Origin: an uncultured Eubacteriaceae bacterium
GTDB lineage: Bacteria; Bacillota; Clostridia; Eubacteriales; Eubacteriaceae
Assembly (NCBI GenBank): GCA_947625175.1
Contig: CANQNI010000062.1
Location: 1-8,582, forward strand
Length of the DNA stretch: 8,582 bases
Direction of reading: 5' to 3'
How positions within the stretch are numbered: position 1 is the stretch's first letter; each line of letters opens with the position of its first letter. A model generated the notes under the pieces. It saw only the letters and a program-made list of their open reading frames with translations, searched no databases and was not told where the DNA came from. The translations under genes and the position numbers were made by a program. Below, piece by piece: positions 1 through 6,811 of this stretch.

Positions 1-737
1 TGTTGTTGTTCTAAAGTTAAATTTGGATCTGGTGCAATTCCTATTTCTCCTACTGTTGGAAAAAGAATTAAATCAGTATTAACTAAATCATAGGTAAAAC
101 CTTTAATACTTGTTATAGGATAGCGCTTTGTTTGAGATGCTCTTACTATTTCTTCATGTTTAAAAGCTTCACTAACAATTTTAGAAAAATCTTTAGGAGT
201 TGTATAGTGATTTGGATCATCCTTTCCTGTTGGATTTGTAAAATGTGTATTTGTTAATCCTAAATCTTGAGCTTTTTCATTCATTGCATTAACAAAAGCT
301 TCCTGAGCGGTTACCTTGTCTGCTGAGGGATTATTCAGTAATTGTTTTCCAACATTAACAGCAATCGTTCCAGCTGCATCATTTCCAGATGGAATTAGCA
401 TTGCATATAATAATTCTAAATAATTAGTCTGTTGATTCTCCCATAAACCTGCTTCACTATCTGAAAAATCATAGTCCAAAACTTCGCTTCCACAAATAAC
501 TGACTGATTTAAATCTTGTATATTTTCCAGTAAAATTATAGCAGTCATTAATTTAGTTGTACTAGCAGGATAATAGAAATCATTTTCATTTTGAGCAAAA
601 ATAACATCACCACTGTTTTCTTCAACAAAATATACTCCCTCTTGGGGTAAAAATCCTGAAAAAGCGCAACAGGGTGAAGTTATTAATATTAACAGAATTA
701 ATATTAGTACAATCTTTTCTCTTCTCTTATTTAACAA
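1..737 (-). CDS. D-alanyl-D-alanine carboxypeptidase, peptidase S11 family (C-terminus beyond the left edge)
   Basis: Serine carboxypeptidase (low-molecular-weight penicillin-binding protein) expected to remove the terminal D-Ala from peptidoglycan pentapeptides outside the cytoplasmic membrane. The 245 codons present begin with a signal peptide: basic KRREK at residues 4-8, a hydrophobic VLILILLILI core at 10-19, and a likely cut after AFS (25-27). The catalytic SxxK box is PASTTK (S59, K62) and the second motif is SGN (117-119). A typical DDPNHYTT segment follows. The third motif, KTG, has not appeared by residue 245, although E. coli DacA reaches it about 103 residues after SGN. The start is a TTG at 735-737: an in-frame stop lies two codons upstream and there is no ATG before the signal peptide. 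It overlaps the end of the M16 gene by 11 bp, so translational coupling is likely. Family assignment is firm; the start and full activity are less certain. Confidence 0.88.
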   Translation of the reverse strand, partial: MLNKRREKIVLILILLILITSPCCAFSGFLPQEGVYFVEENSGDVIFAQNENDFYYPASTTKLMTAIILLENIQDLNQSVICGSEVLDYDFSDSEAGLWENQQTNYLELLYAMLIPSGNDAAGTIAVNVGKQLLNNPSADKVTAQEAFVNAMNEKAQDLGLTNTHFTNPTGKDDPNHYTTPKDFSKIVSEAFKHEEIVRASQTKRYPITSIKGFTYDLVNTDLILFPTVGEIGIAPDPNLTLEQQ

Positions 738-3636
738 ATTCTATCTCATCAAATCTAGTATTATTCTTATCAATAGCTTGTTCAGTGCCAACTGTAACAT
801 ATCGATTTTGACTTAATATTTCATTTATTATATCAGCTAATTGAATTAAATCATCTAGATTTGTATTTAATATCTGATCTCTTTCAAATTGTCTTTGATC
901 ATTTGTTAATCCTGATAAAAACATATCTGTTGCTAATGTTAACTTCTGCTTCGTAGATAGAGGTTGATCTAAAGAACTAATTGTTCCGATAATATATTTT
1001 TCTATTTCTTCAGGTTCTAGATTTAAGTTTTTAATATAATCAACACTTTTATCGTAATTTTCAAATGTTTTATCTAAATTAGGATCCCTAAAAGAGCTCA
1101 TTACGATATCTCCTAAACGGTTAAAACTAAAATTAACACCATAAGCTCCACCAAGAACTCTAACTTTATTCCATAAATAATCCATAGATAAAAGTGTTTT
1201 TAAAACACTTAAAGCACCGTAATTTGTATTCTCATCAAATTTGACTTTACCACCCTTTGCATTATATTGAACATTTCCAGCAGTTAAAAAGGCTTCTGAT
1301 TCAGGAAGTTCTTCAAATTTATATTTATTCTGTTTTATTTCATCTTTAGAAAAAGTATTTGTTAATTTATTAACGTCCCTTAAAACTTCTTCTTTTAAAT
1401 CTTCTTTACAAGCTACAGAAACTGTTAAGTTATTAATATTAAATAATTGATTAGATAACTCAATCATTTTTTCACTTAATTGATTCCAATATTGATCAAA
1501 ATTTTCATCTAAATCAACCAGGAAATTATAAAAATTAATCCCATCAACTTCTTCTAATAATCTGGCAGATTCTGATGTTTTGGCTTGTAACCTAATTGAA
1601 GCAATATAATTGCCCTGATTTTGAATTATAGTTTTCTTCTGAATTCGAAGTGCTTGTATTATATTATGTATTAATTCTTTTTCATTATAGAAAGCTTTAT
1701 TTAAAACTTCATTTAAAAGTTCAACAGTTTTATCTAAATTTTCAATTTTACAAGCTACTCTAATAACAAAAAGAGGATTAATTGTTTTGTTTTCCAAATG
1801 AGAATTAATTAACAAGGAAGTAGTAATTCCACCAGTATAACGGGCAAATTCTTTATCTAGCTTTTCATAGGTGAAATTTTCCGTACTTACTTCAGCTAAT
1901 AATTCATCTAGAATTCTTAAGTACTGAATATCTTCTTGTTTAATTGATAAGAAATTAAAACTTAGAGTTAAATAAACAATATCCCCTTGTTGATTTTCAA
2001 CATAAACTACAGGGTAACCATTTTCATCTATTACTTCAAAATCGATTTTATTTATCTCTTTATCAATTTCATCAATTTTGAGTCTTGGTATTGTTTTAAG
2101 CGCTTCAGGTGAATCAATCTTATTTTGGTTTTCTATTAGTTTTTCTGTCTCTAAAACTAAATTATCTAGTTCCTCTGAACTTAAATTATTCTTAATATTT
2201 TCTAATTTACTTTTAAGATTATTTTGTTGTTCAACTAATAACTCTTTATCAGGTTGAACTAAAACTATAGATTGATTATTATTATCTATAAGTTTTTCTT
2301 TAATTAATGTTTCAAAATAATTATCTTTACTTAAATTCTTAATCTGATTAAATTCATCAAAGATTTTTAAGGCTTCTACCGGATTTTTATCATATAGCCA
2401 TGAATCAAAAATGTTTAAACCAATTAATAATCCTTTTGGATAATAAGTTCCTTCACCATTTAAATGTTCAAGGGTTCTGAATTCATTACTATTAATAACA
2501 GCTTCTAAATCTTCTTTATTAATTCCTTTTTCAACCAAATCTTCTAAAATATTATCCACTGTTTTAATAAATTCATCTTTTTTTGAAATGTCAGTATCTT
2601 TTAAAATAATTGAAAAGAATGGTTGTTTCAGAGAAGATTCAAATAATGGAGTTATATCTCCAGCTAAATTCTTTTCTAATAGTTCTTTCTTTAAAACTGA
2701 GGCATTATTGTCTAAAAGATAATCAACTAAAATTCCAAGAGATCTTAATTCAAGCGGAGTTAAGTTTTCATCAAAACTAAAATTAAGTGAAATCATATCT
2801 TTATTTTCAATTTGATCTTCTGGATTAATTGCATAATTGAGTTCTTTTTCTACTCTTTTCTCTATTTTATCCTGAGTCTTAATTTCATTTTCTATCTCTT
2901 TTTTTTCATATTTACTCAACCAGGAATCTAAATAAGCTAGTTGTTCTTCTAAATCATTATCACCATAAACATAAATATATGAATTAGAAGGATGATAAAA
3001 TTTTTTATGAAAATTTAAAAATTCTTCATAAGTTAAATCTGGAATATGATTTGGATCCCCACCCGATTCCTGACTGTAAATAGTATCCGGATAAAGAGAT
3101 TCTAAAATTCCTTTTTCCATAACCGAATTTGGATCAGAAAAAACTCCTTTCATTTCATTATAAACAACGCCGTTATATTCGAGCGGGTTTTCTTTGTCTT
3201 CTAGATGGTAATGCCAACCTTCTTGCATAAACGTATAAGGATTATTATAAATATTTGGGTTAAAGACAGCATCTAAGTATACATCTGTTAAATTTCTAAA
3301 GTCTTTCTTGTTTGTGGAAGCTACCGGATAAACTGTTTTATCTGGATAAGTCATAGCATTTAAAAAAGTATTCAGGGAACCTTTAATTAATTCAACAAAG
3401 GGTTCTTTAACTGGATATTTTTTAGATCCACATAAGGTAGAATGTTCTAATATATGAGCAACTCCAGTACTATTATTAGAAGGAGTTCTAAATCCAATCA
3501 TGAATACTTTATTATTATCATCATTTTCAATAAATAAAACGTTAGCACCAGTTTTTATATGTTCTAACTGATAAACATTACCATTAACTTCTTCTAAAAA
3601 TTTTTTATCCTTTAATTTAAATCCATGTAAATTCAT
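727..3636 (-). CDS. M16C-family zinc metallopeptidase, presequence protease (PreP/Cym1)-like
   Basis: Large one-chain zinc peptidase of the pitrilysin/insulinase clan, similar to the presequence proteases that degrade short unstructured peptides inside a closed chamber. With the chosen start it has 969 residues, the usual length for bacterial members. The inverted zinc motif HILEH gives H61, E64 (catalytic base) and H65, and the third zinc ligand is E161 in VVYNEMKG. The CGSKKYPVKEPFVEL and GSLNTFLNAMTYPDKT blocks are typical of this subfamily. A charged helical stretch around 465-510 links the two halves, within the M16C-associated region. The C-terminal half keeps the substrate-binding pair R826 and Y832 in RVLGGAYG. 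No signal peptide is seen, so the protein is probably cytoplasmic. I chose the ATG at 3634-3636 because GAGAG sits five bases before it and LHGFKL is a common N-terminus; an ATG at 3661-3663 would add nine residues and overlap rarA by 8 bp, but has no ribosome-binding site. It lies between rarA and the carboxypeptidase gene. Physiological substrates cannot be told from sequence. Confidence 0.93.
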   Translation of the reverse strand: MNLHGFKLKDKKFLEEVNGNVYQLEHIKTGANVLFIENDDNNKVFMIGFRTPSNNSTGVAHILEHSTLCGSKKYPVKEPFVELIKGSLNTFLNAMTYPDKTVYPVASTNKKDFRNLTDVYLDAVFNPNIYNNPYTFMQEGWHYHLEDKENPLEYNGVVYNEMKGVFSDPNSVMEKGILESLYPDTIYSQESGGDPNHIPDLTYEEFLNFHKKFYHPSNSYIYVYGDNDLEEQLAYLDSWLSKYEKKEIENEIKTQDKIEKRVEKELNYAINPEDQIENKDMISLNFSFDENLTPLELRSLGILVDYLLDNNASVLKKELLEKNLAGDITPLFESSLKQPFFSIILKDTDISKKDEFIKTVDNILEDLVEKGINKEDLEAVINSNEFRTLEHLNGEGTYYPKGLLIGLNIFDSWLYDKNPVEALKIFDEFNQIKNLSKDNYFETLIKEKLIDNNNQSIVLVQPDKELLVEQQNNLKSKLENIKNNLSSEELDNLVLETEKLIENQNKIDSPEALKTIPRLKIDEIDKEINKIDFEVIDENGYPVVYVENQQGDIVYLTLSFNFLSIKQEDIQYLRILDELLAEVSTENFTYEKLDKEFARYTGGITTSLLINSHLENKTINPLFVIRVACKIENLDKTVELLNEVLNKAFYNEKELIHNIIQALRIQKKTIIQNQGNYIASIRLQAKTSESARLLEEVDGINFYNFLVDLDENFDQYWNQLSEKMIELSNQLFNINNLTVSVACKEDLKEEVLRDVNKLTNTFSKDEIKQNKYKFEELPESEAFLTAGNVQYNAKGGKVKFDENTNYGALSVLKTLLSMDYLWNKVRVLGGAYGVNFSFNRLGDIVMSSFRDPNLDKTFENYDKSVDYIKNLNLEPEEIEKYIIGTISSLDQPLSTKQKLTLATDMFLSGLTNDQRQFERDQILNTNLDDLIQLADIINEILSQNRYVTVGTEQAIDKNNTRFDEIEFVK

Positions 3637-3641
3637 TTTTT

Positions 3642-3646
3642 CTCTC
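3642..3646 (-). promoter_or_regulatory. Ribosome-binding site that favours the inner start of the M16 peptidase
   Basis: GAGAG lies five bases upstream of the ATG at 3634-3636. The alternative ATG at 3661-3663 is preceded by TTTTTATCAGATC, which has no purine-rich Shine-Dalgarno match. This is the main reason for calling the shorter protein. Confidence 0.5.
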
Positions 3647-3655
3647 AATCTAGTT

Positions 3656-4990
3656 TTAATCATGATCTGATAAAAATTCTAAATGTTCTTTAATTTCTTT
3701 TTCTTTTCCATTTTCAGTTGGAAAATAGAATTTTTCATTTTTAATATCATCCGGAAGATATTGTTGTTTACAATAATTATCCTCGTAATCATGAGGATAT
3801 TTATAAATTGCTTTTGTTCTTACTTTTAAACTTCCTGGTGTATTAATATTAATTAAATTAGGAGGAACTTGGCCATTTGAATCCTCTTTTAAAGCTTTTT
3901 GAGCGTTACCTAATCCTTTATATGCTGCATTACTCTTTGGGGAGGATGCTAGAAAAGCAGTTGCTTGAGCTAGGTTAATTCGGGCTTCCGGTAAACCTAT
4001 CATATCAACTGCCTGTGCAGCTGCTACAGCTACAGGAAGTCCTTGAGGTTCAGCATTCCCAATATCTTCTGATGCAGAAATAACTAATCTTCTAGCGATA
4101 AACTTGGGGTCTTCCCCTGCTTCAAGCATTTTAGCTAACCAGAATAAAGCGGCATCTGGATCGCTTCCACGAATACTTTTAATAAAAGCAGAGATAGTAT
4201 CATAGTGATTATCTCCTTTTTTATCATAGTAAACTGCTTTGTTCTGAATACAATCCTCGGCAACTTGTAAATCTATTAAAATCTTTCCTTCTTCATTTCG
4301 TTCTTGAGTTAAATAAGCTAATTCAATTGCGTTTAAAGCTCTCCTGACATCCCCATTTGAAATATTAATTAAATGATCTAAAGCTTCATCTGTTATTTCA
4401 ATATTCATCTGATTTAATCCAGATTTTTCATTATTTAAAGCTCGTCTAATAATTAATTTCATCTCGTCTTTTGTTAAAGGCATAAATTGAAATAAGGTTG
4501 ATCGGCTAATTAAGGGAGAGTTTATTTCGAATGTTGGATTTTCAGTTGTTGCACCTATTAAAATGATTTCTCCAGATTCGACACTGGGAAGTAATAAATC
4601 TTGTTGAGCTTTATTAAATCTATGAATTTCGTCAATAAATAGAATGGTTTTTTTATTTGTAAAAGATAAATTATTTCTCGCTATATTTATTATATCCGTT
4701 AATTCTTTTTTTCCAGAAGTAACAGCATTTACTTCATAAAAGTCAGATTTTGTAGATTTTGCAATTATTTTAGCTAAAGTTGTTTTTCCAGTTCCAGGTG
4801 GCCCATAAAATATTATTGAACTAAGTTTATCAGCCTTAATTAATCTTGGTAAAATTTTACCTTCACCTACAATATGTTCTTGCCCAACAAACTCGTCTAA
4901 TGACTCAGGTCTAATCCTAACTGCTAAAGGGGCTTCTTTAGTTAAATTCCTATCGTAATTTTGAGTAAAAAAATTTTCTTGTTGCTTCAT
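3656..4990 (-). CDS. rarA: Replication-associated recombination protein A (RarA/MgsA AAA+ ATPase)
   Basis: Homotetrameric AAA+ ATPase related to clamp-loader subunits and to eukaryotic WRNIP1. The family acts at stalled or gapped replication forks with SSB and recombination proteins. The 444 residues match the usual length. Visible motifs are the N-terminal RPESLDEFVGQEHI block (28-40), Walker A GPPGTGKTT (63-71), Walker B ILFIDEIHRF (116-125), sensor 1 with TTEN (148-151), a candidate arginine finger R163 in SPLISRS, and sensor 2 in GDVRRALN (213-220). The C-terminal tetramerisation region contains WLAKMLEAGEDPKFIARR and, near the end, YKYPHDYEDNYCKQQYLP, both diagnostic of RarA rather than RuvB or DnaX. 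The ATG at 4988-4990 has a weak GAG-type ribosome-binding site. It is the first gene of the minus-strand operon, and the M16 peptidase start follows closely. No key residue is missing. Confidence 0.96.
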   Translation of the reverse strand: MKQQENFFTQNYDRNLTKEAPLAVRIRPESLDEFVGQEHIVGEGKILPRLIKADKLSSIIFYGPPGTGKTTLAKIIAKSTKSDFYEVNAVTSGKKELTDIINIARNNLSFTNKKTILFIDEIHRFNKAQQDLLLPSVESGEIILIGATTENPTFEINSPLISRSTLFQFMPLTKDEMKLIIRRALNNEKSGLNQMNIEITDEALDHLINISNGDVRRALNAIELAYLTQERNEEGKILIDLQVAEDCIQNKAVYYDKKGDNHYDTISAFIKSIRGSDPDAALFWLAKMLEAGEDPKFIARRLVISASEDIGNAEPQGLPVAVAAAQAVDMIGLPEARINLAQATAFLASSPKSNAAYKGLGNAQKALKEDSNGQVPPNLININTPGSLKVRTKAIYKYPHDYEDNYCKQQYLPDDIKNEKFYFPTENGKEKEIKEHLEFLSDHD

Positions 4991-5042
4991 TAACTTTTCT
5001 CTAAATCAAAGTAATTTCTTTTCTATATTTCAATCTGAGATC

Positions 5043-5070
5043 ATTATAAGTGAAACAAAGTTTAAAACAA
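5043..5070 (-). promoter_or_regulatory. Candidate sigma-A promoter for the rarA operon
   Basis: On the minus strand a TTGTTT -35 box (5065-5070) is followed by 16 bp and a perfect TATAAT -10 box (5043-5048). Transcription would start near 5036, giving a leader of about 45 bases before the rarA ATG. The surrounding sequence is very AT-rich, so chance matches are possible, but the perfect -10 box, spacing and position are good. Confidence 0.6.
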
Positions 5071-5118
5071 AATTTTATCATTAATTATATTATTCATAAG
5101 CTAAATAAATAAATTAAT

Positions 5119-5147
5119 TTAATAGCTCTTCTTTAATTGGGTATAAC
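5119..5147 (+). promoter_or_regulatory. Candidate promoter for the EamA transporter gene
   Basis: TTAATA (5119-5124, four of six bases match the -35 consensus) and TATAAC (5142-5147, five of six) are separated by 17 bp. The start would be near 5154, leaving a leader of about 40 bases before the ATG at 5194. It is divergent from the rarA promoter, with the two -10 boxes about 95 bp apart. The -35 box is weak. Confidence 0.42.
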
Positions 5148-5161
5148 CTAATTAAGAAATC

Positions 5162-5177
5162 ATAAGAAGATTCTTAT
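5162..5177. promoter_or_regulatory. Perfect 7-bp-arm palindrome in the transporter leader, possible operator
   Basis: ATAAGAA-GA-TTCTTAT is an inverted repeat with a two-base centre. It lies just downstream of the predicted transcription start and upstream of the GGAG ribosome-binding site (5186-5189). That is a common place for a repressor operator. The centre is too short for a good hairpin loop and no T-run follows, so it is not a terminator. Short palindromes are frequent in AT-rich DNA, and no regulator gene is next to it. Confidence 0.3.
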
Positions 5178-5193
5178 TAAATCTCGGAGTATT

Positions 5194-6135
5194 ATGAACA
5201 AAATAAAAACTGATAACATAAGACCAGAGATATTAATAATAATAGCTGCAATTTGTTGGGGATTTGTAGGAGTTTTTTCCAGAGCTTTAGGAGAGTTAGG
5301 ATTATCAGTTCTACAGATTGCCTTTTCTAGATCTTTTGTAACTTTAGTAGGAATAACAATTATTAACTTAGTTATCAATAGAGAATATTTTAAGATAAAG
5401 TTAAAAGATTTACCTTTATTTCTTGGAACTGGAATTATTAGTATAGCTTTATTTTATTTATTCTATTTTTATACTATCCAGGAAACCACAATGTCTGTTG
5501 CAGCAATTTTGCTTTATACATCTCCGTGTTTTGTTGTTATCTTATCAGCATTAATTTTTAAAGAAAAAATAACTAAAAAAACAATAATTGCTTTAATAAT
5601 ATCTATTATTGGAAGTGTATTAACAACTGGAATTATTGGAAGTACTGTTAAATTTTCAGCAGGAGGGATTTTTACAGGTATTTTATCCGGATTTTTCTTT
5701 GCTCTATATAGCATATTTGGCTCAATGATTTTAAAAAAATATAAAGCAAATACAATGATTTTCTATTCTTTTTTATTTGCTTCATTATTTTTATTGCCAT
5801 TATGTCATCCAATACAATATGTCGATAAATTAATTAGTAGTCCAATTACTTTAATTTTTGCTTTAGGAATTGGACTCATATCAACATTAATACCTTATCT
5901 GTTATACTCAATGGGATTATCAAGAATGAAAGCCAGTAAAGCTTCTATTATCTCTTTTGTTGAACCTTTAGCAGCTACTGTATTTGGAATATTACTCTTT
6001 GGCGAAAAATTAACATTACAAAACAGTTTAGGAATTTGTTTAATTTTTATTGCTACTCTATTTCTAAATTCTAAAAGTAAAAAGAAAAATAAAGAAGTTC
6101 GTAAACAAGTACAATTAAAACATTCAAATACCTAA
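5194..6135 (+). CDS. EamA/DMT-superfamily transporter (ten membrane helices)
   Basis: Inner-membrane carrier of the drug/metabolite transporter superfamily. Members mostly export amino acids, metabolites or small toxic compounds; the substrate cannot be read from this sequence. The 313 residues hold two EamA repeats, about 14-145 and 157-291, each with five hydrophobic helices. The second repeat ends with the typical SFVEPLAATVFGILLFGEKL block (254-272); the matching segment in the first repeat is YTSPCFVVILSALIFKEKIT (108-127). The tail after residue 292 is rich in lysine, consistent with a cytoplasmic C-terminus. The ATG has a clear GGAG site four bases upstream. It is the only plus-strand gene, sits between two minus-strand operons, and has its own candidate promoter and terminator, so it is probably transcribed alone. 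Base composition resembles its neighbours and there is no sign of recent transfer. Confidence 0.92.
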   Translation: MNKIKTDNIRPEILIIIAAICWGFVGVFSRALGELGLSVLQIAFSRSFVTLVGITIINLVINREYFKIKLKDLPLFLGTGIISIALFYLFYFYTIQETTMSVAAILLYTSPCFVVILSALIFKEKITKKTIIALIISIIGSVLTTGIIGSTVKFSAGGIFTGILSGFFFALYSIFGSMILKKYKANTMIFYSFLFASLFLLPLCHPIQYVDKLISSPITLIFALGIGLISTLIPYLLYSMGLSRMKASKASIISFVEPLAATVFGILLFGEKLTLQNSLGICLIFIATLFLNSKSKKKNKEVRKQVQLKHSNT

Positions 6136-6160
6136 TCTGAACATTTAACCTCACATAATA

Positions 6161-6188
6161 AACCGTAACCTTACAACCGTAACCTTAC
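6161..6188. repeat. Perfect 14-bp tandem duplication between transporter and terminator
   Basis: The unit AACCGTAACCTTAC occurs twice with no gap, at 6161-6174 and 6175-6188. A degenerate piece with TTAACCTCAC lies just before it (around 6145-6154). The repeat is in the 3' untranslated region of the transporter mRNA, immediately before its terminator. It encodes nothing obvious and is too short for a CRISPR array. Confidence 0.85.
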
Positions 6189-6194
6189 TATTTT

Positions 6195-6223
6195 GGCTTA
6201 AACGATTCGTTTAAGCCTTTTTT
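6195..6223 (+). terminator. Rho-independent terminator of the transporter gene
   Basis: GGCTTAAACG (6195-6204) and CGTTTAAGCC (6208-6217) form a perfect 10-bp stem around ATT, followed directly by six T (6218-6223). On the minus strand the stem is followed by AAAA, so it should work in the plus direction only. It lies 60 bases after the transporter stop codon. Confidence 0.92.
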
Positions 6224-6232
6224 ATACTGAGG

Positions 6233-6269
6233 AAAACTAAAACAGGATTTCTAAATTAAAATCCTGCTT
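6233..6269 (-). terminator. Rho-independent terminator of the ilvB-ilvN operon
   Basis: Read on the minus strand, CAGGATTT (6259-6266) pairs perfectly with AAATCCTG (6243-6250) across an eight-base loop. The stem can be extended by flanking A/T pairs and a G-T wobble, and the T-rich run TTTTAGTTTT follows (6233-6242). It begins 11 bases after the ilvN stop codon. The plus-strand side is also T-rich, so weak termination in both directions is possible. Confidence 0.8.
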
Positions 6270-6279
6270 TGTTTATATT

Positions 6280-6810
6280 TTATTCAATTTGATTTGAAAA
6301 ATTTATAGCTTCAAGACCTCTTTGCAATCCTGTTTCACCACTTCGGACAAATTCTATAATTCCAAATGGTTTAATCATATTAAAGAAAGCATCAACTTTA
6401 CTTCTTGGTCCAACAATTTCTAAAACTAAACTTTTAGGAGCTACATCCACTATCTTAGCTCTAAAGAGATTACAAATTTCAACTATGTTAGCTCTAGATT
6501 TATTATCTGCTTTTACTTTAATATAAACTAATTCTCTCCGAATTGACTTTCCTTTTTCTAATTCAACTACTTTAATAACATCGATAAGTTTATAAAGTTG
6601 TTTTTGGATCTGTTCTATTATCTGATCATCACCTTTAACTGTTATTGTAATTCTTGACACAGAATCATCTTCGGTAGGTCCCACTGTTAAAGCATCAATA
6701 TTATAACCTCTTCTTGCAAATAGACCTGCTATTCTACTCAATACACCAGCATTATTCATTACTAGAACAGAAAAACATCTTGTTTCTTCATTATTAACTA
6801 AATGTTCCAT
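6280..6810 (-). CDS. ilvN: Acetolactate (acetohydroxyacid) synthase small, regulatory subunit
   Basis: Regulatory subunit that raises the activity of IlvB and, in this family, confers feedback inhibition by valine. Its 176 residues are the normal length of the longer bacterial form. An N-terminal ACT domain (about 12-85) contains NNAGVLSRIAGLF and RRGYNIDALTVGPTEDD, the loops that form the valine site; N19, G22 and N37 match positions in E. coli IlvH where mutations relieve inhibition, so valine control is probably intact. The C-terminal domain (about 93-170) has RELVYIKVKAD, IVDVAPKSLVLEIVG and EFVRSGETGLQRG, typical of the family. The ATG follows the ilvB stop codon after one base, with AAGGA six bases upstream inside the ilvB coding sequence, so the two subunits should be made in a coupled way. 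It is the last gene of the operon. The name ilvH would be equally valid. Confidence 0.97.
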   Translation of the reverse strand: MEHLVNNEETRCFSVLVMNNAGVLSRIAGLFARRGYNIDALTVGPTEDDSVSRITITVKGDDQIIEQIQKQLYKLIDVIKVVELEKGKSIRRELVYIKVKADNKSRANIVEICNLFRAKIVDVAPKSLVLEIVGPRSKVDAFFNMIKPFGIIEFVRSGETGLQRGLEAINFSNQIE

Positions 6811-6811
6811 A

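Noticed and set aside
663..672. Lipoprotein lipobox at the Cys-Cys pair of the carboxypeptidase signal peptide
   Set aside because: The sequence before the cysteines is TSP, and a lipobox needs a small residue, not proline, directly before Cys. Ordinary signal-peptidase cleavage after AFS fits better.
3637..3663. Longer start for the M16 peptidase, overlapping the rarA stop in ATGATTAA
   Set aside because: Overlapping ATG starts are common, but this one has no ribosome-binding site, while the ATG nine codons later has GAGAG at good spacing and a family-like N-terminus. It remains possible.
5098..5128. Imperfect hairpin with AGCTA/TAGCT arms in the divergent intergenic region
   Set aside because: Only five bases pair well, around a long A/T-only interior, and there is no T-run or conserved motif. 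This is expected by chance in such AT-rich DNA.
5160..5378. Minus-strand open frame of 72 codons opposite the start of the transporter gene
   Set aside because: It is antisense to a clear family protein, overlaps its promoter and has no recognisable domain. Its hydrophobic look mirrors membrane-helix codons on the other strand.
5514..5714. Minus-strand open frame of 66 codons inside the transporter gene
   Set aside because: It lies fully antisense to the EamA coding sequence and has no recognisable domain or context.
6233..6269. Counting the second hairpin as a terminator for the plus strand too
   Set aside because: On the plus strand the stem is followed by CTTTGTTT, a poorer run, and the transporter already has a stronger terminator upstream. 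It was assigned to the minus strand only.
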